Position numbers and translations under genes: made by a program
Shown here: in pieces, positions 32,078 to 41,083 of the stretch
Position numbering within the stretch: position 1 is the stretch's first letter
Layout of the letters: each line of letters starts with the position of its first letter
From: Saccharopolyspora shandongensis
Lineage (GTDB): Bacteria > Actinomycetota > Actinomycetes > Mycobacteriales > Pseudonocardiaceae
Reading direction: 5' to 3'
DNA: 64,000 nucleotides
NCBI RefSeq assembly: GCF_900106995.1
Contig: NZ_FNOK01000038.1
Coordinates: 31,105 to 95,104 of the forward strand
The notes under the pieces: generated by a model
What the model saw: only the letters and a program-made list of their open reading frames with translations
Told to the model about the DNA's origin: nothing
Database searches by the model: none

Positions 32078-33279
32078 CGTGTCTCCATCCCTGGTCGCGG
32101 TTGCTCCGGCAAGGCGACGACGCCGTCGTCGGCCAGCCGGTCGATCTCGTCCTCGCTGCGCCCGAGTTCGCGCAGCACGTCGCGGGTGTGGGCGCCCAGC
32201 CGGGGCGCGGCCGACGTCCGGCCGCGGGCCGCCCCGTCGACCCGGAAGGGCGCGGCCGGGGCGTCGATCCCGAGCTCGTCCAGCTCGACGACCAGGCCCG
32301 ATGCGGCGAGGTCGGCGTCCTTCACGAGCTCGTCGAACGACCGCACCGAGCCGCACACGATCCCCCGCGAAGCCAACAGCGCGATGGCCTCGGCGCGGGT
32401 GAGGTGGCCGAGCGCGGAACTCAGAACTTCCTTCAGCGCCAACCGATTCGCGACCCTCGATCCGTTGTCCGCGAAGCGCGGGTCGGCCGCGAGCTCGGGC
32501 CTGCCGATCGCCGAGCACAGCGCGGCCCACTTGGTCGCGGTGTAGGCGGAGACCACGACGGCGCCGTCGACGGTCTGCACGAGATCCGCTGCGGGCGCCA
32601 CCGCGGGCTGGCCGTTGCCCGTCCGCCGGGGCGCCTCGCCGGTGAGGCGGTAGCTCGTCCACTGCGTCGCCTGGGCCGAAACCACCGCTTCCATCAGCGA
32701 GGTCTCGACGATCGCGCCGCGCCCGGTTCGGGCGCGCCGGACCAGCGCGGCGAGCACCCCGGCCGCCAAGGCGTTCGCGGCCAGCACGTCGGCGACGGTG
32801 AAGCCGACGCGCTGCGGTTCGCCGTCGGCGTCGCCGGTGGTGTGCATGATCCCGAACTCGGCCTGGGCCGCGATGTCCAGTCCCGCGCGTCCCGCCGAGG
32901 GGCCGCGGGTTCCGAACCCGGTGACGAACCCGTAGACGAGGTGCGGGTGGCGCGAGCGCGCCTGCTCCGGCCCGATGCCGAGGCGTTCGGCCGAGCCGTG
33001 GCGGAAGTTGTGCAGCAGCACGTCCGATCCCGCGCACAGCTCGTCGAGGACCCGGAATCCCTCGGGATGCCGCAGGTCGATCGCGATGCTGCGCTTGCCA
33101 CGGTTGTTCGCGTGCAGCATCGCCGCGCCGAACGAGCCGATGGATCGCGCCTGGTCGCCGGTGGGGCTCTCCACCTTGATCACCTCGGCGCCCAGGTCGG
33201 CCAGCTGCTGGCCGGCCCCGGGAGCGGCGATGTACTGGCCCAGGTCCACCACCCGGATCCCGGTCAGCGGTGCCTCCAT
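32074..33279 (-). CDS. Class III CoA-transferase (CaiB/BaiF family)
   Basis: A 401-residue class III CoA-transferase. Family segments are GIRVVDLGQYIAAPGAGQQLADLGAEVIKVE, NNRGKRSIAIDLRHPEG, HNFRHGSAERLGI, and the catalytic Asp in GRAGLDIAAQAE. It should move CoA from a donor thioester to a carboxylic acid. The ATG at 33279 shares a base with the stop of the MFS gene, and its stop overlaps the acyl-CoA dehydrogenase, giving an uptake, activation and oxidation unit for an unidentified acid such as a carnitine-like or short branched compound. Confidence 0.88.
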   Translation of the reverse strand: MEAPLTGIRVVDLGQYIAAPGAGQQLADLGAEVIKVESPTGDQARSIGSFGAAMLHANNRGKRSIAIDLRHPEGFRVLDELCAGSDVLLHNFRHGSAERLGIGPEQARSRHPHLVYGFVTGFGTRGPSAGRAGLDIAAQAEFGIMHTTGDADGEPQRVGFTVADVLAANALAAGVLAALVRRARTGRGAIVETSLMEAVVSAQATQWTSYRLTGEAPRRTGNGQPAVAPAADLVQTVDGAVVVSAYTATKWAALCSAIGRPELAADPRFADNGSRVANRLALKEVLSSALGHLTRAEAIALLASRGIVCGSVRSFDELVKDADLAASGLVVELDELGIDAPAAPFRVDGAARGRTSAAPRLGAHTRDVLRELGRSEDEIDRLADDGVVALPEQPRPGMETR

Positions 33280-34604
33280 CACGAAGCCCTCCTCATCGCG
33301 GTCTCGGCCTCCAGGGTCCGGCGGGCGGCCTCCGGGTCCAGCAGCCGCGCGCCGACCACGGCGCACGCGCAGATGGCGATGCCGACGACGAGGAACCCGT
33401 TCGAGTAGCCCTCGGACGGCGTCGGTCCGGCTTGGACGATGAGCCCCAGTGCGTAGGGGGCGACGATGCCCGCGATGCTGTAGAACCCGATCACGCACCC
33501 GAAGAACGCGGTCCGCTGGCGCTGCGGCAGGAAGTCGGAGGCGCCCGCGAAGGCGACCGAGAACGCGACGCTGTTGATGGAGAAGGTGCAGATCACCAGC
33601 ACCAGCTGGAGCGTCCCCGGCCCGACCAGCGCGAACGCGATCATGCTCAGCCCGGCCAAGACGATCAGCGCGCCGCTGAGGTGACCGCGCGCGGCCCGGG
33701 AGCTCCAGCCCCGCGCGAGGAGCCGGCCGGACAGGTATCCGCTGGCGACGAGGACGACGACCGCCGTGGCGTAGGGCGCGGTGACCAGCCATCCGACGGT
33801 GGTCGGCGCGTAGCCGAGGCCTTCGCCGAGGAACGCGGGCAGCCACGAGACCTTCAGCGAGGTGATGAGGTAGCCCGCGAACGACAGCAGGCTGAGTCCC
33901 CAGAAGCTGGGCAGCCGCAGCAGCCGGAGGAACGGCACGTCGATGTGCCCGTTAGGGTCTGCCTCCGCCGCCCCGGCCGTCGGGCGCTTCCGCAGCGGCT
34001 GCCGCTCGACGTAGCACAGCCAGACGACCAGCCAGCCGACGCCGACCGCGATGAGCACGAGGAACGCGGCGTGCCAGGAGTACGAGACGATCACCCACGT
34101 CAGCACCGGCGCGGAGATCAGCGGGCCGACCGAGGACCCCGCGTTCACGATCGACCCGGCGAACGCGCGCTTCTCCTTCGGGAACCGGTCGGCGACGACG
34201 CTCTGGCACAGGGCGTGCGCCGGCCCCTCGAAGAAGCCCAGCACGATCCGGGACACCAGCAGCACCCCGAACGTCGTGGGCACCGCGAGCGGCAGCATGC
34301 TGGCTACCCAGGTGAACATCAGGATGGCCGCCGCCCACTTCGCGGAGATCCAGCGCATGGCGGCGGACAACCCCACCGCGCCGACGGCGAACAGCCAGAA
34401 GAACGCGCTGCCGACCAGGCCGAAGTCCCCGGCGGTCAGGCCGAGGTCGTGGCGGATCTGCTGCGCCGCCAACCCCACCGTCGCCTTGTCCGCGAAGTTC
34501 AGGGTGAAGAAGGCGAAGAGTAGGATGACGATGCCCCAGGCCTTGCGGTCCGGGCGTGGGAGCGCCGGTGACACCACCGGCGTCCCGATTTCGGCTGATG
34601 CCAT
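33279..34604 (-). CDS. MFS transporter (anion/cation-symporter type)
   Basis: A 441-residue twelve-helix MFS protein. FADKATVGLAAQQIRHDLGL at the first helix and GFFEGPAHALCQSVVADRFPKEKRAFAGSI across helices 4-5 are characteristic of the ACS / 4-hydroxyphenylacetate-permease-like branch. ATG at 34604 is supported by GGAGGC 4 bases upstream; a GTG at 34619 is an alternative. It is the first gene of the operon with CoA-transferase, acyl-CoA dehydrogenase and LysR, so it should import the carboxylate those enzymes process. Confidence 0.85.
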   Translation of the reverse strand: MASAEIGTPVVSPALPRPDRKAWGIVILLFAFFTLNFADKATVGLAAQQIRHDLGLTAGDFGLVGSAFFWLFAVGAVGLSAAMRWISAKWAAAILMFTWVASMLPLAVPTTFGVLLVSRIVLGFFEGPAHALCQSVVADRFPKEKRAFAGSIVNAGSSVGPLISAPVLTWVIVSYSWHAAFLVLIAVGVGWLVVWLCYVERQPLRKRPTAGAAEADPNGHIDVPFLRLLRLPSFWGLSLLSFAGYLITSLKVSWLPAFLGEGLGYAPTTVGWLVTAPYATAVVVLVASGYLSGRLLARGWSSRAARGHLSGALIVLAGLSMIAFALVGPGTLQLVLVICTFSINSVAFSVAFAGASDFLPQRQRTAFFGCVIGFYSIAGIVAPYALGLIVQAGPTPSEGYSNGFLVVGIAICACAVVGARLLDPEAARRTLEAETAMRRAS

Positions 34605-34759
34605 GTGAGCCTCCGTCACGGCCTTGACCTCGTTGACAAGCGCTGCGCCGCAATCACTTCACCGGCGATCGGCGGCACCAACAAGGCCGAATCCCGAGTC
34701 ACGCTTATAGCCAGAGCCGATAATCAGCGCAGCGCATCGCGAGCACCGCCCTTGGGGGA

Positions 34760-34933
34760 TTCGGCATCGTGGTGCGGCCCCGTGTGGGACGTGGCCACCA
34801 GGGGCGAAGGGCGGCGGTTTCGCGCGAAACCGCCGCTCCATGTGAGGGCAGGATGGCGGTTTCGCGCGAAACCGCCCTCTGGGTCAGGGACCGGGCGCCT
34901 TCGGGACGAGCTCTCCCGAAGCCCTGCTGAAAC
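34760..34933. repeat. Repeat family R2, copy a: two palindromes
   Basis: Contains a 26-base palindrome at 34811-34836 and a 22-base palindrome at 34855-34876, both centred on TTTCGCGCGAAA. GGGACGTGGCC near 34785, CCTTCGGGACGAGC near 34898 and GCTGAAAC at 34926-34933 match copy b at 43576-43697. No gene is visible between 34605 and 35059. Confidence 0.65.
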
Positions 34934-35059
34934 GCCCCGCTTGATATCGAGGACGCGAGAGCAGCCGAGTGGGAACGAGAGCGCGTCCACAAGGGACTAG
35001 GACGCACGAAGACTGATGTTCTGCAGGTAAATGCTTGGTGCCGACTGTCGCGGCTCGGT

Positions 35060-35653
35060 TCAGGGCAGGTCGGGCCAGCCGCGCGCGAGGTGGGAGAACG
35101 CGGTGTCCAGGGCCGCTCGCGGGTCGGGTTCCGTGCCCGCGAGATCGGGGATTTCCAGGACGTAGCGCGCCAGCAGGCGCAGGGAGAGGTCGTCGGCGTG
35201 GCGCCCGGTTTCCTCGGCGATGACGCGGGCCAGCGCGGCTTCGCAGCTCGTCCACAACGTCCGGGCATAGGCGCGCAGTGCCGGGGTGGCGACCACGAGA
35301 TCGGCGACGCGCCGGGCCTCGGGTTCGGGATCGGGGGCGAAAGGGCCTCGTGTGGCGAGGAAGTCGCGCAGGGCGCCCAGGACCGAACTGCCCTCCGGGC
35401 GGTTGCGCACGGCAGCCGCCAGGGCCGCCTCGCGCTCTCCGGCGTCGCCGAGGACCAGCGCCTCCTTCCCGCCGGGGAAGTGCACGAACAGCGTCGATAC
35501 CGCCGTGTCCGCGGCGTCGGCGATCTCGGCGACGGTGACCTTGTCGAAGCCCCGCTCCAGGAACAGCCGGCGCGCTGCCGCCGAGAGCGCCTGGCGGGTG
35601 GCGGCCTTCTTGCGTTCACGCCGGTCGGACACCCGCGCCGGAGTCTGTGCCAT
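35060..35653 (-). CDS. TetR-family transcriptional regulator
   Basis: A 197-residue TetR regulator. The HTH is TRQALSAAARRLFLERGF, TVAEIADAADTAVSTLFVHF and a helical ligand domain follows. The ATG at 35653 is divergent from the SDR gene at 35782, with three related half-sites between them, so it very probably represses itself and that SDR. The C-terminal domain is too divergent to name a ligand. Confidence 0.87.
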   Translation of the reverse strand: MAQTPARVSDRRERKKAATRQALSAAARRLFLERGFDKVTVAEIADAADTAVSTLFVHFPGGKEALVLGDAGEREAALAAAVRNRPEGSSVLGALRDFLATRGPFAPDPEPEARRVADLVVATPALRAYARTLWTSCEAALARVIAEETGRHADDLSLRLLARYVLEIPDLAGTEPDPRAALDTAFSHLARGWPDLP

Positions 35654-35687
35654 GCCGCGATGCTACCCACGATCGGGATTGACTCTA

Positions 35688-35725
35688 AAATCGGATTCAT
35701 TGCAAAGTCGGAACGACTCCGATTT
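35688..35725. promoter_or_regulatory. Half-site cluster, candidate TetR operator
   Basis: AAATCGGA (35688-35695), AAGTCGGA (35705-35712) and inverted TCCGATTT (35718-35725) lie in the 128-base divergent gap. The last two form an inverted repeat with a 5-base spacer. Confidence 0.55.
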
Positions 35726-35781
35726 ACTTGCCCGAGGCGCCGCGCAGCGCGCCGAACCACGCCGAACCCACCGGAGCCGCC

Positions 35782-36750
35782 ATGCCGTCCACCGCCCAGA
35801 CCGCGCCGTGGGACGTCCGGCGACCGCCGCGCGCCGACGGGAAGACCTTCCTGGTGACCGGCGGAAACGCAGGGATCGGGTACTTCGTCGCCGAGCAGCT
35901 GGCCGGCACCGGGGCGACCGTCGTCCTCGGTAGCCGCAACGACACCAAGGCGAACGCCGCGATGGCGTCGATCCGGTCCCGGATCCCCGGCGCGCGCGTG
36001 CGCCACCTCAGCCTGGACCTCTCCGACCTCTCCTCGATCAAGTCCGCCGTGGACGAGCTGGATGCGGACGGCCTCGACGCGGTCGTCTGCAACGCCGGGG
36101 TGCTGCTGGACCGGCCGCAGCGCCAGGAGACCGAGGGCGGCCACGAGCTGACGTTCGCCACCAACCACCTCGGGCACTTCCTGCTGGTCGGGCATCTGGC
36201 ACCGCTGCTCGCCGCGAGCTCGGGCCGCGTGGTGACCACCGGCAGCTTCGTGGCGAAGTCGGCGAGCCTGGACCTCACCGACCTGCAGAGCACGCGGGAC
36301 TACGAGCCCAAACGCGCCTACGCGCGGTCGAAGCTCGCGCAGATGCTGTTCGGCTTCGAGCTCGACCGCCGCCTGCGCGCCGCGGGCAGCACGGCGCTGA
36401 GCGTGGTGAACCACCCCGGCGGCGCGCTCGACTCCCTCACCCCCTCGCGCCCGCCCATCCACGTCCGGACCACCGGCCAGCGGCTGCGGGGCCTGCCCGC
36501 CGGCCTCGCCTTGCACGGCAAGGAAGCCGGCGCGTGGCCCGCCGTTCGAGCAGTCCTGGATCCATCCGTTCGCGGCGGCGAGCTTTGGGGGCCTCGCGTG
36601 TTCGGGCTTCGCGGCGAACCTCGCAGCGAAGCCGTTCAGGGCCTGCTCGCCGACGCCGCGCTCGCCGCAGACGTGTGGGCCGCCAGCGTGGACCTCACCG
36701 GCGTCAACCCCTTCGACACCGTTCCAGGACCGGCGGAACACGGGCAGTAG
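35782..36750 (+). CDS. SDR-family oxidoreductase (retinol-dehydrogenase-like)
   Basis: A 322-residue SDR of the longer retinol-dehydrogenase/WWOX-like type: VTGGNAGIGYFVAEQL, CNAGVL, ELTFATNHLGHFLL, and the Tyr-Lys pair in RAYARSKLAQM. The usual motif Ser appears in VVTTGSF. The ATG at 35782 has GGAG upstream. It is divergent from the TetR gene and likely repressed by it. Enzymes of this type reduce aldehydes or hydrophobic ketones; substrate unknown. Confidence 0.85.
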   Translation: MPSTAQTAPWDVRRPPRADGKTFLVTGGNAGIGYFVAEQLAGTGATVVLGSRNDTKANAAMASIRSRIPGARVRHLSLDLSDLSSIKSAVDELDADGLDAVVCNAGVLLDRPQRQETEGGHELTFATNHLGHFLLVGHLAPLLAASSGRVVTTGSFVAKSASLDLTDLQSTRDYEPKRAYARSKLAQMLFGFELDRRLRAAGSTALSVVNHPGGALDSLTPSRPPIHVRTTGQRLRGLPAGLALHGKEAGAWPAVRAVLDPSVRGGELWGPRVFGLRGEPRSEAVQGLLADAALAADVWAASVDLTGVNPFDTVPGPAEHGQ

Positions 36751-36757
36751 GACCGCC

Positions 36758-36780
36758 CGTCCGTCGACATTGGACGGACG
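36758..36780 (+). terminator. Hairpin after the SDR gene
   Basis: An 8-bp stem CGTCCGTC / GACGGACG with a 7-base loop begins 8 bases after the stop codon. The rest of 36781-36909 holds only the promoter region of the MFS gene. Confidence 0.5.
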
Positions 36781-36909
36781 ACCGAGGCCCACTCATCGCG
36801 GGCAACCTCAAGAAAATGTGATGCATTTCACGTCTGATTTGTCCGTTTACCGGGTGTCCGCGCCCCGGCATGATGCACGCACCAATCGCTCAACAGTGAG
36901 GAAAAGCGC

Positions 36910-38316
36910 GTGGAAAACAGTCCGGATGCCGGGTCGTGGCGGGAGCTCGGCGGTCATCTGAGCACCGCGGTCGTGCTCGCCGGTGGGGTGCTCGTCGGCG
37001 CGGTGAACATCTACGTGGCGGCGAGTCTGCTGCCGACGGCCGTCGGCGACATCGGCGGCGAGCCGTTGTACGCGTGGAACATGACGGCCTTCTTGGTCGC
37101 CCAGGTGGTCGCCACGATGTTCGTGGGCCGGTTGCTCTCCCGGCGCGGCGATGCCGGCTCCTACCTGATCGGCTTCGGTGTCTTCGCCGGCGGATCGCTG
37201 GTCTGCGCGGTGGCCCCGGCGATGCCCGTTCTGCTGGTCGGCCGCGGCATCCAGGGCCTCGGCGCCGGACTGCTGACCGGCCTGGGATTCGCGATGATCC
37301 GCTCGGCGCTGCCGCCCCACCTGTGGTCGCGCGGCAGCGCGTTGGTCTCCGCAATGTTCGGCGTCGGCAACTTCGTGGGCCCGGCGCTCGGCGGGTTGTT
37401 CGCGCAATTCGGTTCGTGGCGACTGGCTTTCGTCGTGCTGGCCGCCGTCTCGGTCGTGATCGCGGCGTTCGCGCCCAGGGCGCTCCCGCGAAGCGAACGG
37501 GACGAGCACGCGACCCCGGTGCCGGTGCGCTCGCTGGTGCTGGTCGTCGGAGCCGTAGGGGCGGTGAGCGTCGCCGGGATCCTCTCGAACGCCACCGCGA
37601 TGACGGCGTTCATCCTGCTGGGGCTCGCGTTGGTCGCGGCGTTCCTGGTGGCGGAGAAGCGCGCGGCGGGGCGGGTTCTGCCGCGTTCGACGTTCCAGTC
37701 CGGCTCGGCGTTGCGGTGGGTCTTCCTGACCATCGCGCTGCTCGCATCCGGTGTCGCCGTGGAGACGTTCCTGCCGTTGTTCGGCCAGCACCTGGGCGGG
37801 CTGCCTCCCGTGGCGGCGGGATTCTTCGCCGCAGCACTGTCTTTCGGCTGGTCTGCGAGCCAGATCGCCAGCTCCTCGGCGAGCCGGGAGCGGACGATCC
37901 GGCGGCTCCAGGTCGCCGGCCCGGCTGCTCTCGCCGCCGGGTTCGCAGTTCTCGCGCTGCTGCAGCAGGACGACGCGCCGCTGCTAGTGGTCCTGGCCTG
38001 GCTGCCCGTGCTCGTCGCCGGTGGCGCGGGAATCGGCATAGCCATGCCGCATCTGTCCGTCGCCGCCATGGCCAGCACCGATGATCCCGGCGAGGGACGG
38101 AAAACCGCCGCCGCGATCGCGACGGTACTGACGATGTCGACCGCATTCGGCGCGGCGGTCACCGGGCTCCTGGTCAACCTGGGCGCGCCGTCGATGGTCG
38201 CGTCCGCCCGCTACCTCCTGATCGGGTTCGCCGCCATCGCCGCCATCGGGATCTTCACCGCGCGACGCGCCGACGACGTCGCGCGCAGCCGGGAGAAGGC
38301 GGACGTCCGCCGATGA
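36910..38316 (+). CDS. MFS transporter, DHA2-like
   Basis: A 468-residue multi-helix MFS protein. Family signs are IYVAASLLPTAVGDIGG in helix 1, GRGIQGLGAGLLTGLGFAMI in helix 4, and GVGNFVGPALGGLFAQFGSWR in helix 5, the antiporter motif of drug exporters. Start GTG 36910 with GAGGAAA 10 bases upstream. The stop region overlaps an alternative start of the P450 gene, so exporter and P450 form a pair. It may export a product or toxic substrate of that P450; by sequence it is a drug:proton antiporter. Confidence 0.82.
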   Translation: MENSPDAGSWRELGGHLSTAVVLAGGVLVGAVNIYVAASLLPTAVGDIGGEPLYAWNMTAFLVAQVVATMFVGRLLSRRGDAGSYLIGFGVFAGGSLVCAVAPAMPVLLVGRGIQGLGAGLLTGLGFAMIRSALPPHLWSRGSALVSAMFGVGNFVGPALGGLFAQFGSWRLAFVVLAAVSVVIAAFAPRALPRSERDEHATPVPVRSLVLVVGAVGAVSVAGILSNATAMTAFILLGLALVAAFLVAEKRAAGRVLPRSTFQSGSALRWVFLTIALLASGVAVETFLPLFGQHLGGLPPVAAGFFAAALSFGWSASQIASSSASRERTIRRLQVAGPAALAAGFAVLALLQQDDAPLLVVLAWLPVLVAGGAGIGIAMPHLSVAAMASTDDPGEGRKTAAAIATVLTMSTAFGAAVTGLLVNLGAPSMVASARYLLIGFAAIAAIGIFTARRADDVARSREKADVRR

Positions 38317-38357
38317 CCAAGCCGAGAACGCAGGACCGTTCGACACGAGGAGGTTCC

Positions 38358-39563
38358 ATGAACGACGCACAGGTGCCGATGTTCCCGATGGCCCGCGCGG
38401 AAGGTTGCCCGTTCGGCCCGGCGCCGGAGCTGTCCGGGTTGGCGGAACGGGTGTCGCGGGTGAGGTTGTGGGATGGCAGCACGCCGTGGCTGGTCACCCG
38501 CTACGCGGACGTGCGGGCGCTGCTGGTCGATCCCCGTGTCGGCGTCGATGTCGCGCAGCCCGGTTTCCCGCACACCAACGCGGTGAGCAAGGCCCGGGAC
38601 GCGCAGATGAAGACGCTGATGCAGATGGACGCGCCGGAGCACACCGCCCAGCGGCGGCTGCTGACCCCGGAGTTCACGTCCAAGAAGATCGAGGCGTTGC
38701 GGCCCGGCATCCAGCGGATCGTCGACGAGCTCGTCGACGCGTTGCTCGCCGGTCCGAAGCCCGTTGACCTCGTGGCGGCCCTCGCGCTGCCGGTCCCCTC
38801 GCAGGTGATCTGCGAGCTGCTCGGCGTGCCCTACGCCGACCGCGACTTCTTCCAGGAAGTGGCCCGCACGCTCGTCATGGACGAGTCCGATCCCCTACGC
38901 GCCATGGCCGCCAGCGAGGAGCTGAACGCCTACCTGGCGGAGTTGGTGGTCGCGAAAGAGGCCGAGCCGGGCGAGGACCTGCTCAGCAAGCTGGCCGTCG
39001 AGCAGTACCGGACCGGGGCGATGACCCGGCGCGAGATCGCCGTGCTGGGCCAGCTCCTGCTGGTCGCCGGACACGACACCACCGCGAGCATGATCGCCTT
39101 GGGCACCGTCTCACTGCTCGCGCACCCAGAACAGTTCCGCGCGGTCCGGGACAGCGACGATCCCGCGTTGGTGGCCAACGCGGTGGAGGAACTGCTGCGC
39201 TACCTGTCCATCACGCACACCGAAGCCCGTCGCGTCGCGCGGGAGGATCTGGAGATCGGCGGGCAGACCATCCGCGCGGGCGAGGGCATCATCGCGGTGA
39301 AGAGCACCGCCAACCGGGATTCCACGGCGTTCCCGGATCCCGACGCGCTCGACGTCCGCCGAAAGGCCCGCCACCACATCGCTTTCGGCCACGGCGCGCA
39401 CCACTGCCTCGGCCACGCGCTGGCCCGGGCCGAGCTGCAGGTCGTGTACGGCACCCTCTACCGGCGCATACCGACTCTGGAGCTGGCCGTACCGCTGGAA
39501 CAGCTCGTGTTCAAACAGGATGCGGTCTTCTACGGGGTGCGGGAGCTGCCCGTCACCTGGTGA
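38358..39563 (+). CDS. Cytochrome P450
   Basis: A 401-residue bacterial P450. The I-helix AGHDTTASM carries the oxygen-activating acid-Thr pair, the K-helix Glu-x-x-Arg is in EELLRYLS, and the haem loop is FGHGAHHCLGHALAR with the axial Cys. Start ATG 38358 follows GAGGAGG; an in-frame ATG at 38313 overlaps the MFS stop but lacks a ribosome site. Size and layout fit CYP105/CYP107-like actinobacterial hydroxylases. No ferredoxin gene is adjacent, so redox partners come from elsewhere. Confidence 0.92.
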   Translation: MNDAQVPMFPMARAEGCPFGPAPELSGLAERVSRVRLWDGSTPWLVTRYADVRALLVDPRVGVDVAQPGFPHTNAVSKARDAQMKTLMQMDAPEHTAQRRLLTPEFTSKKIEALRPGIQRIVDELVDALLAGPKPVDLVAALALPVPSQVICELLGVPYADRDFFQEVARTLVMDESDPLRAMAASEELNAYLAELVVAKEAEPGEDLLSKLAVEQYRTGAMTRREIAVLGQLLLVAGHDTTASMIALGTVSLLAHPEQFRAVRDSDDPALVANAVEELLRYLSITHTEARRVAREDLEIGGQTIRAGEGIIAVKSTANRDSTAFPDPDALDVRRKARHHIAFGHGAHHCLGHALARAELQVVYGTLYRRIPTLELAVPLEQLVFKQDAVFYGVRELPVTW

Positions 39564-39586
39564 ATTCCCGTGCCAGTAAGCGAAAA

Positions 39587-39620
39587 CCGGGCGGGCGGCT
39601 TCGAAAAGCCGCCCGCCCGG
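39587..39620. terminator. Bidirectional terminator after the P450
   Basis: A perfect 15-bp stem CCGGGCGGGCGGCTT / AAGCCGCCCGCCCGG with a CGAA loop separates the P450 (+) from the sigma-linked membrane protein (-). Confidence 0.85.
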
Positions 39621-39631
39621 CCACTTCCCCA

Positions 39632-41083
39632 TCACTTCATCTGCACGTACCCGTTGAACAACGGTTTCCGCGTGCCGTCCCGCACGAGGACCCACGTGGT
39701 GCCGTCCGGGGAGATGGCCTTCGCCCCTTCCGGCAGCCACATCCCGAACGTCCCGTTCGCGACCGGCACGTCGAACGGCTGATCCAGCGAGAAGTCGGCG
39801 ATCATGGAGGCGCCCGACGGGGGCACGATGCCCACGAACGCGATCTTCGCGCCGCCCTCGCCGAATCCGGGCACCGCGAGCCGGCGAACCGGGATGGACT
39901 CGCCGACGAAGGTGTCGGTGTGCAGCCGGTGGATCTTGCCTGCGGGGTTCGCCGGATCCGGCTCCGTGGTGCAGGCCACCGCGTGCTGCGCGGTCCGGCC
40001 CAGCACCACCCGGTACGGCCCGTCCTCGACGAGGACGCCTGGCTGGTAGCCGTCCCGGTCCGCGGGCGGCTCGGCGAGCCCGGCCAGGCATTCGCCGAGT
40101 GCCCTGCCCGCCGGAGAAGTCCGGTCCCCGGCGCGGTCGGTCAGGCTGAGCAGCGGCGCCGGCGGCGCGGGCAGTTCGGCGCGGGGCCAGCTGATCCTCG
40201 CCGGTCCCTGACCCGACTGACCTGGCTCGCCTTGTCTCGGCTCGCCTGGCTGGTCCTGGCCCGGTTGTCCCGGCTCACCTTGGCCCGGCTGACCCGGCTG
40301 ACCTGGCTGGCCCGGTTGTCCCGGCTCGCCTTGGCCTGGCTGGCCCGGCTGGCCCTGTCCCGGCTGTGCTGGCTGGCCCGACTCACCTTGCCCTGGCTGG
40401 CGCGGCAGGCGCGGATTAACCTCGCCCGACGGCTCCGGTTTGTACTCGTCCAGCCGTTGTGCCCAGAGCAGGGTGGTCGCCGGGTCCGTCAGCGTGAAGC
40501 TGGTGAACTGTCGCGTGTCCTTCGCGATGTCGCTCTCCGACACGCCCAAGCCGTCCGGCATCGACAGCATGATCCGGGGCCACGTGGGATCGGCGATGCC
40601 GGCGGCGGCTCCGGTACTGGTGTAGAGCAGCAGCGCGGTGCGGCTTCCGGCCGCGTAGGAGGGTTCCGCGTTCGGGTCGGACATCGTCACCATCGTCGAC
40701 GTCGTCTCGCAGAAGACGGGCTTGCCGCCCGCGGTGAACGCGGCGACGACATCGTCGCCCTGCGCCGTGATGGACGCGTTGACCCATTCGCTCCGATCCG
40801 GCACCTGGCCGGTCTTGCCCGCGGCGCGAACCGCCTCCCAGCACCGGTCGAGCGTCCTGCTCGTGGCGTCGGGCGGGGCTGCGGCGGGCGTCTCGACGAG
40901 CTGCGATCGCGCGACCTGCACGCCGATCACGGCACCGGCGGCGAGCAGGACGACCGCGGCCGAAGCCGCCAGCCCCCGGCCGCGGTGGCGGGGCGCCGTC
41001 CCGGCCTCGACCTTGCCGCGCAACCGGGCGCGGACCTCGGGCGGGAGTTCACGTCGCGGGGGAAGCCGTGGTTCGTCGATCAT
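39632..41083 (-). CDS. Sigma-coupled membrane protein with collagen-like Gly-Gln-Pro repeat
   Basis: A 483-residue protein with a short basic cytoplasmic N-terminus (1-36), one transmembrane helix (about 37-54), an extracytoplasmic domain, a low-complexity segment at residues 229-293 built on (G-Q-P)/(G-E-P) triplets, and a second folded domain to the end. ATG at 41083 has GGAGG upstream and overlaps the ECF sigma stop by ATGA, the arrangement of a sigma / anti-sigma pair. The N-terminus has no clear zinc-binding anti-sigma motif, so anti-sigma function is inferred. The repeat may be a flexible stalk crossing the cell wall. Confidence 0.72.
   Translation of the reverse strand: MIDEPRLPPRRELPPEVRARLRGKVEAGTAPRHRGRGLAASAAVVLLAAGAVIGVQVARSQLVETPAAAPPDATSRTLDRCWEAVRAAGKTGQVPDRSEWVNASITAQGDDVVAAFTAGGKPVFCETTSTMVTMSDPNAEPSYAAGSRTALLLYTSTGAAAGIADPTWPRIMLSMPDGLGVSESDIAKDTRQFTSFTLTDPATTLLWAQRLDEYKPEPSGEVNPRLPRQPGQGESGQPAQPGQGQPGQPGQGEPGQPGQPGQPGQPGQGEPGQPGQDQPGEPRQGEPGQSGQGPARISWPRAELPAPPAPLLSLTDRAGDRTSPAGRALGECLAGLAEPPADRDGYQPGVLVEDGPYRVVLGRTAQHAVACTTEPDPANPAGKIHRLHTDTFVGESIPVRRLAVPGFGEGGAKIAFVGIVPPSGASMIADFSLDQPFDVPVANGTFGMWLPEGAKAISPDGTTWVLVRDGTRKPLFNGYVQMK
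40205..40399. repeat. Tandem triplet repeat coding for Gly-Gln-Pro
   Basis: About 195 bases of imperfect 9-base units (of the CCCGGCTGG type) code for the collagen-like segment of the sigma-coupled membrane protein. Length probably varies between strains. Confidence 0.8.

Noticed and set aside
29762..32545. 927-codon plus-strand open frame
   Set aside because: It is opposite the LysR, acyl-CoA dehydrogenase and CoA-transferase genes; composition is His/Arg/Gly-rich with no domain.
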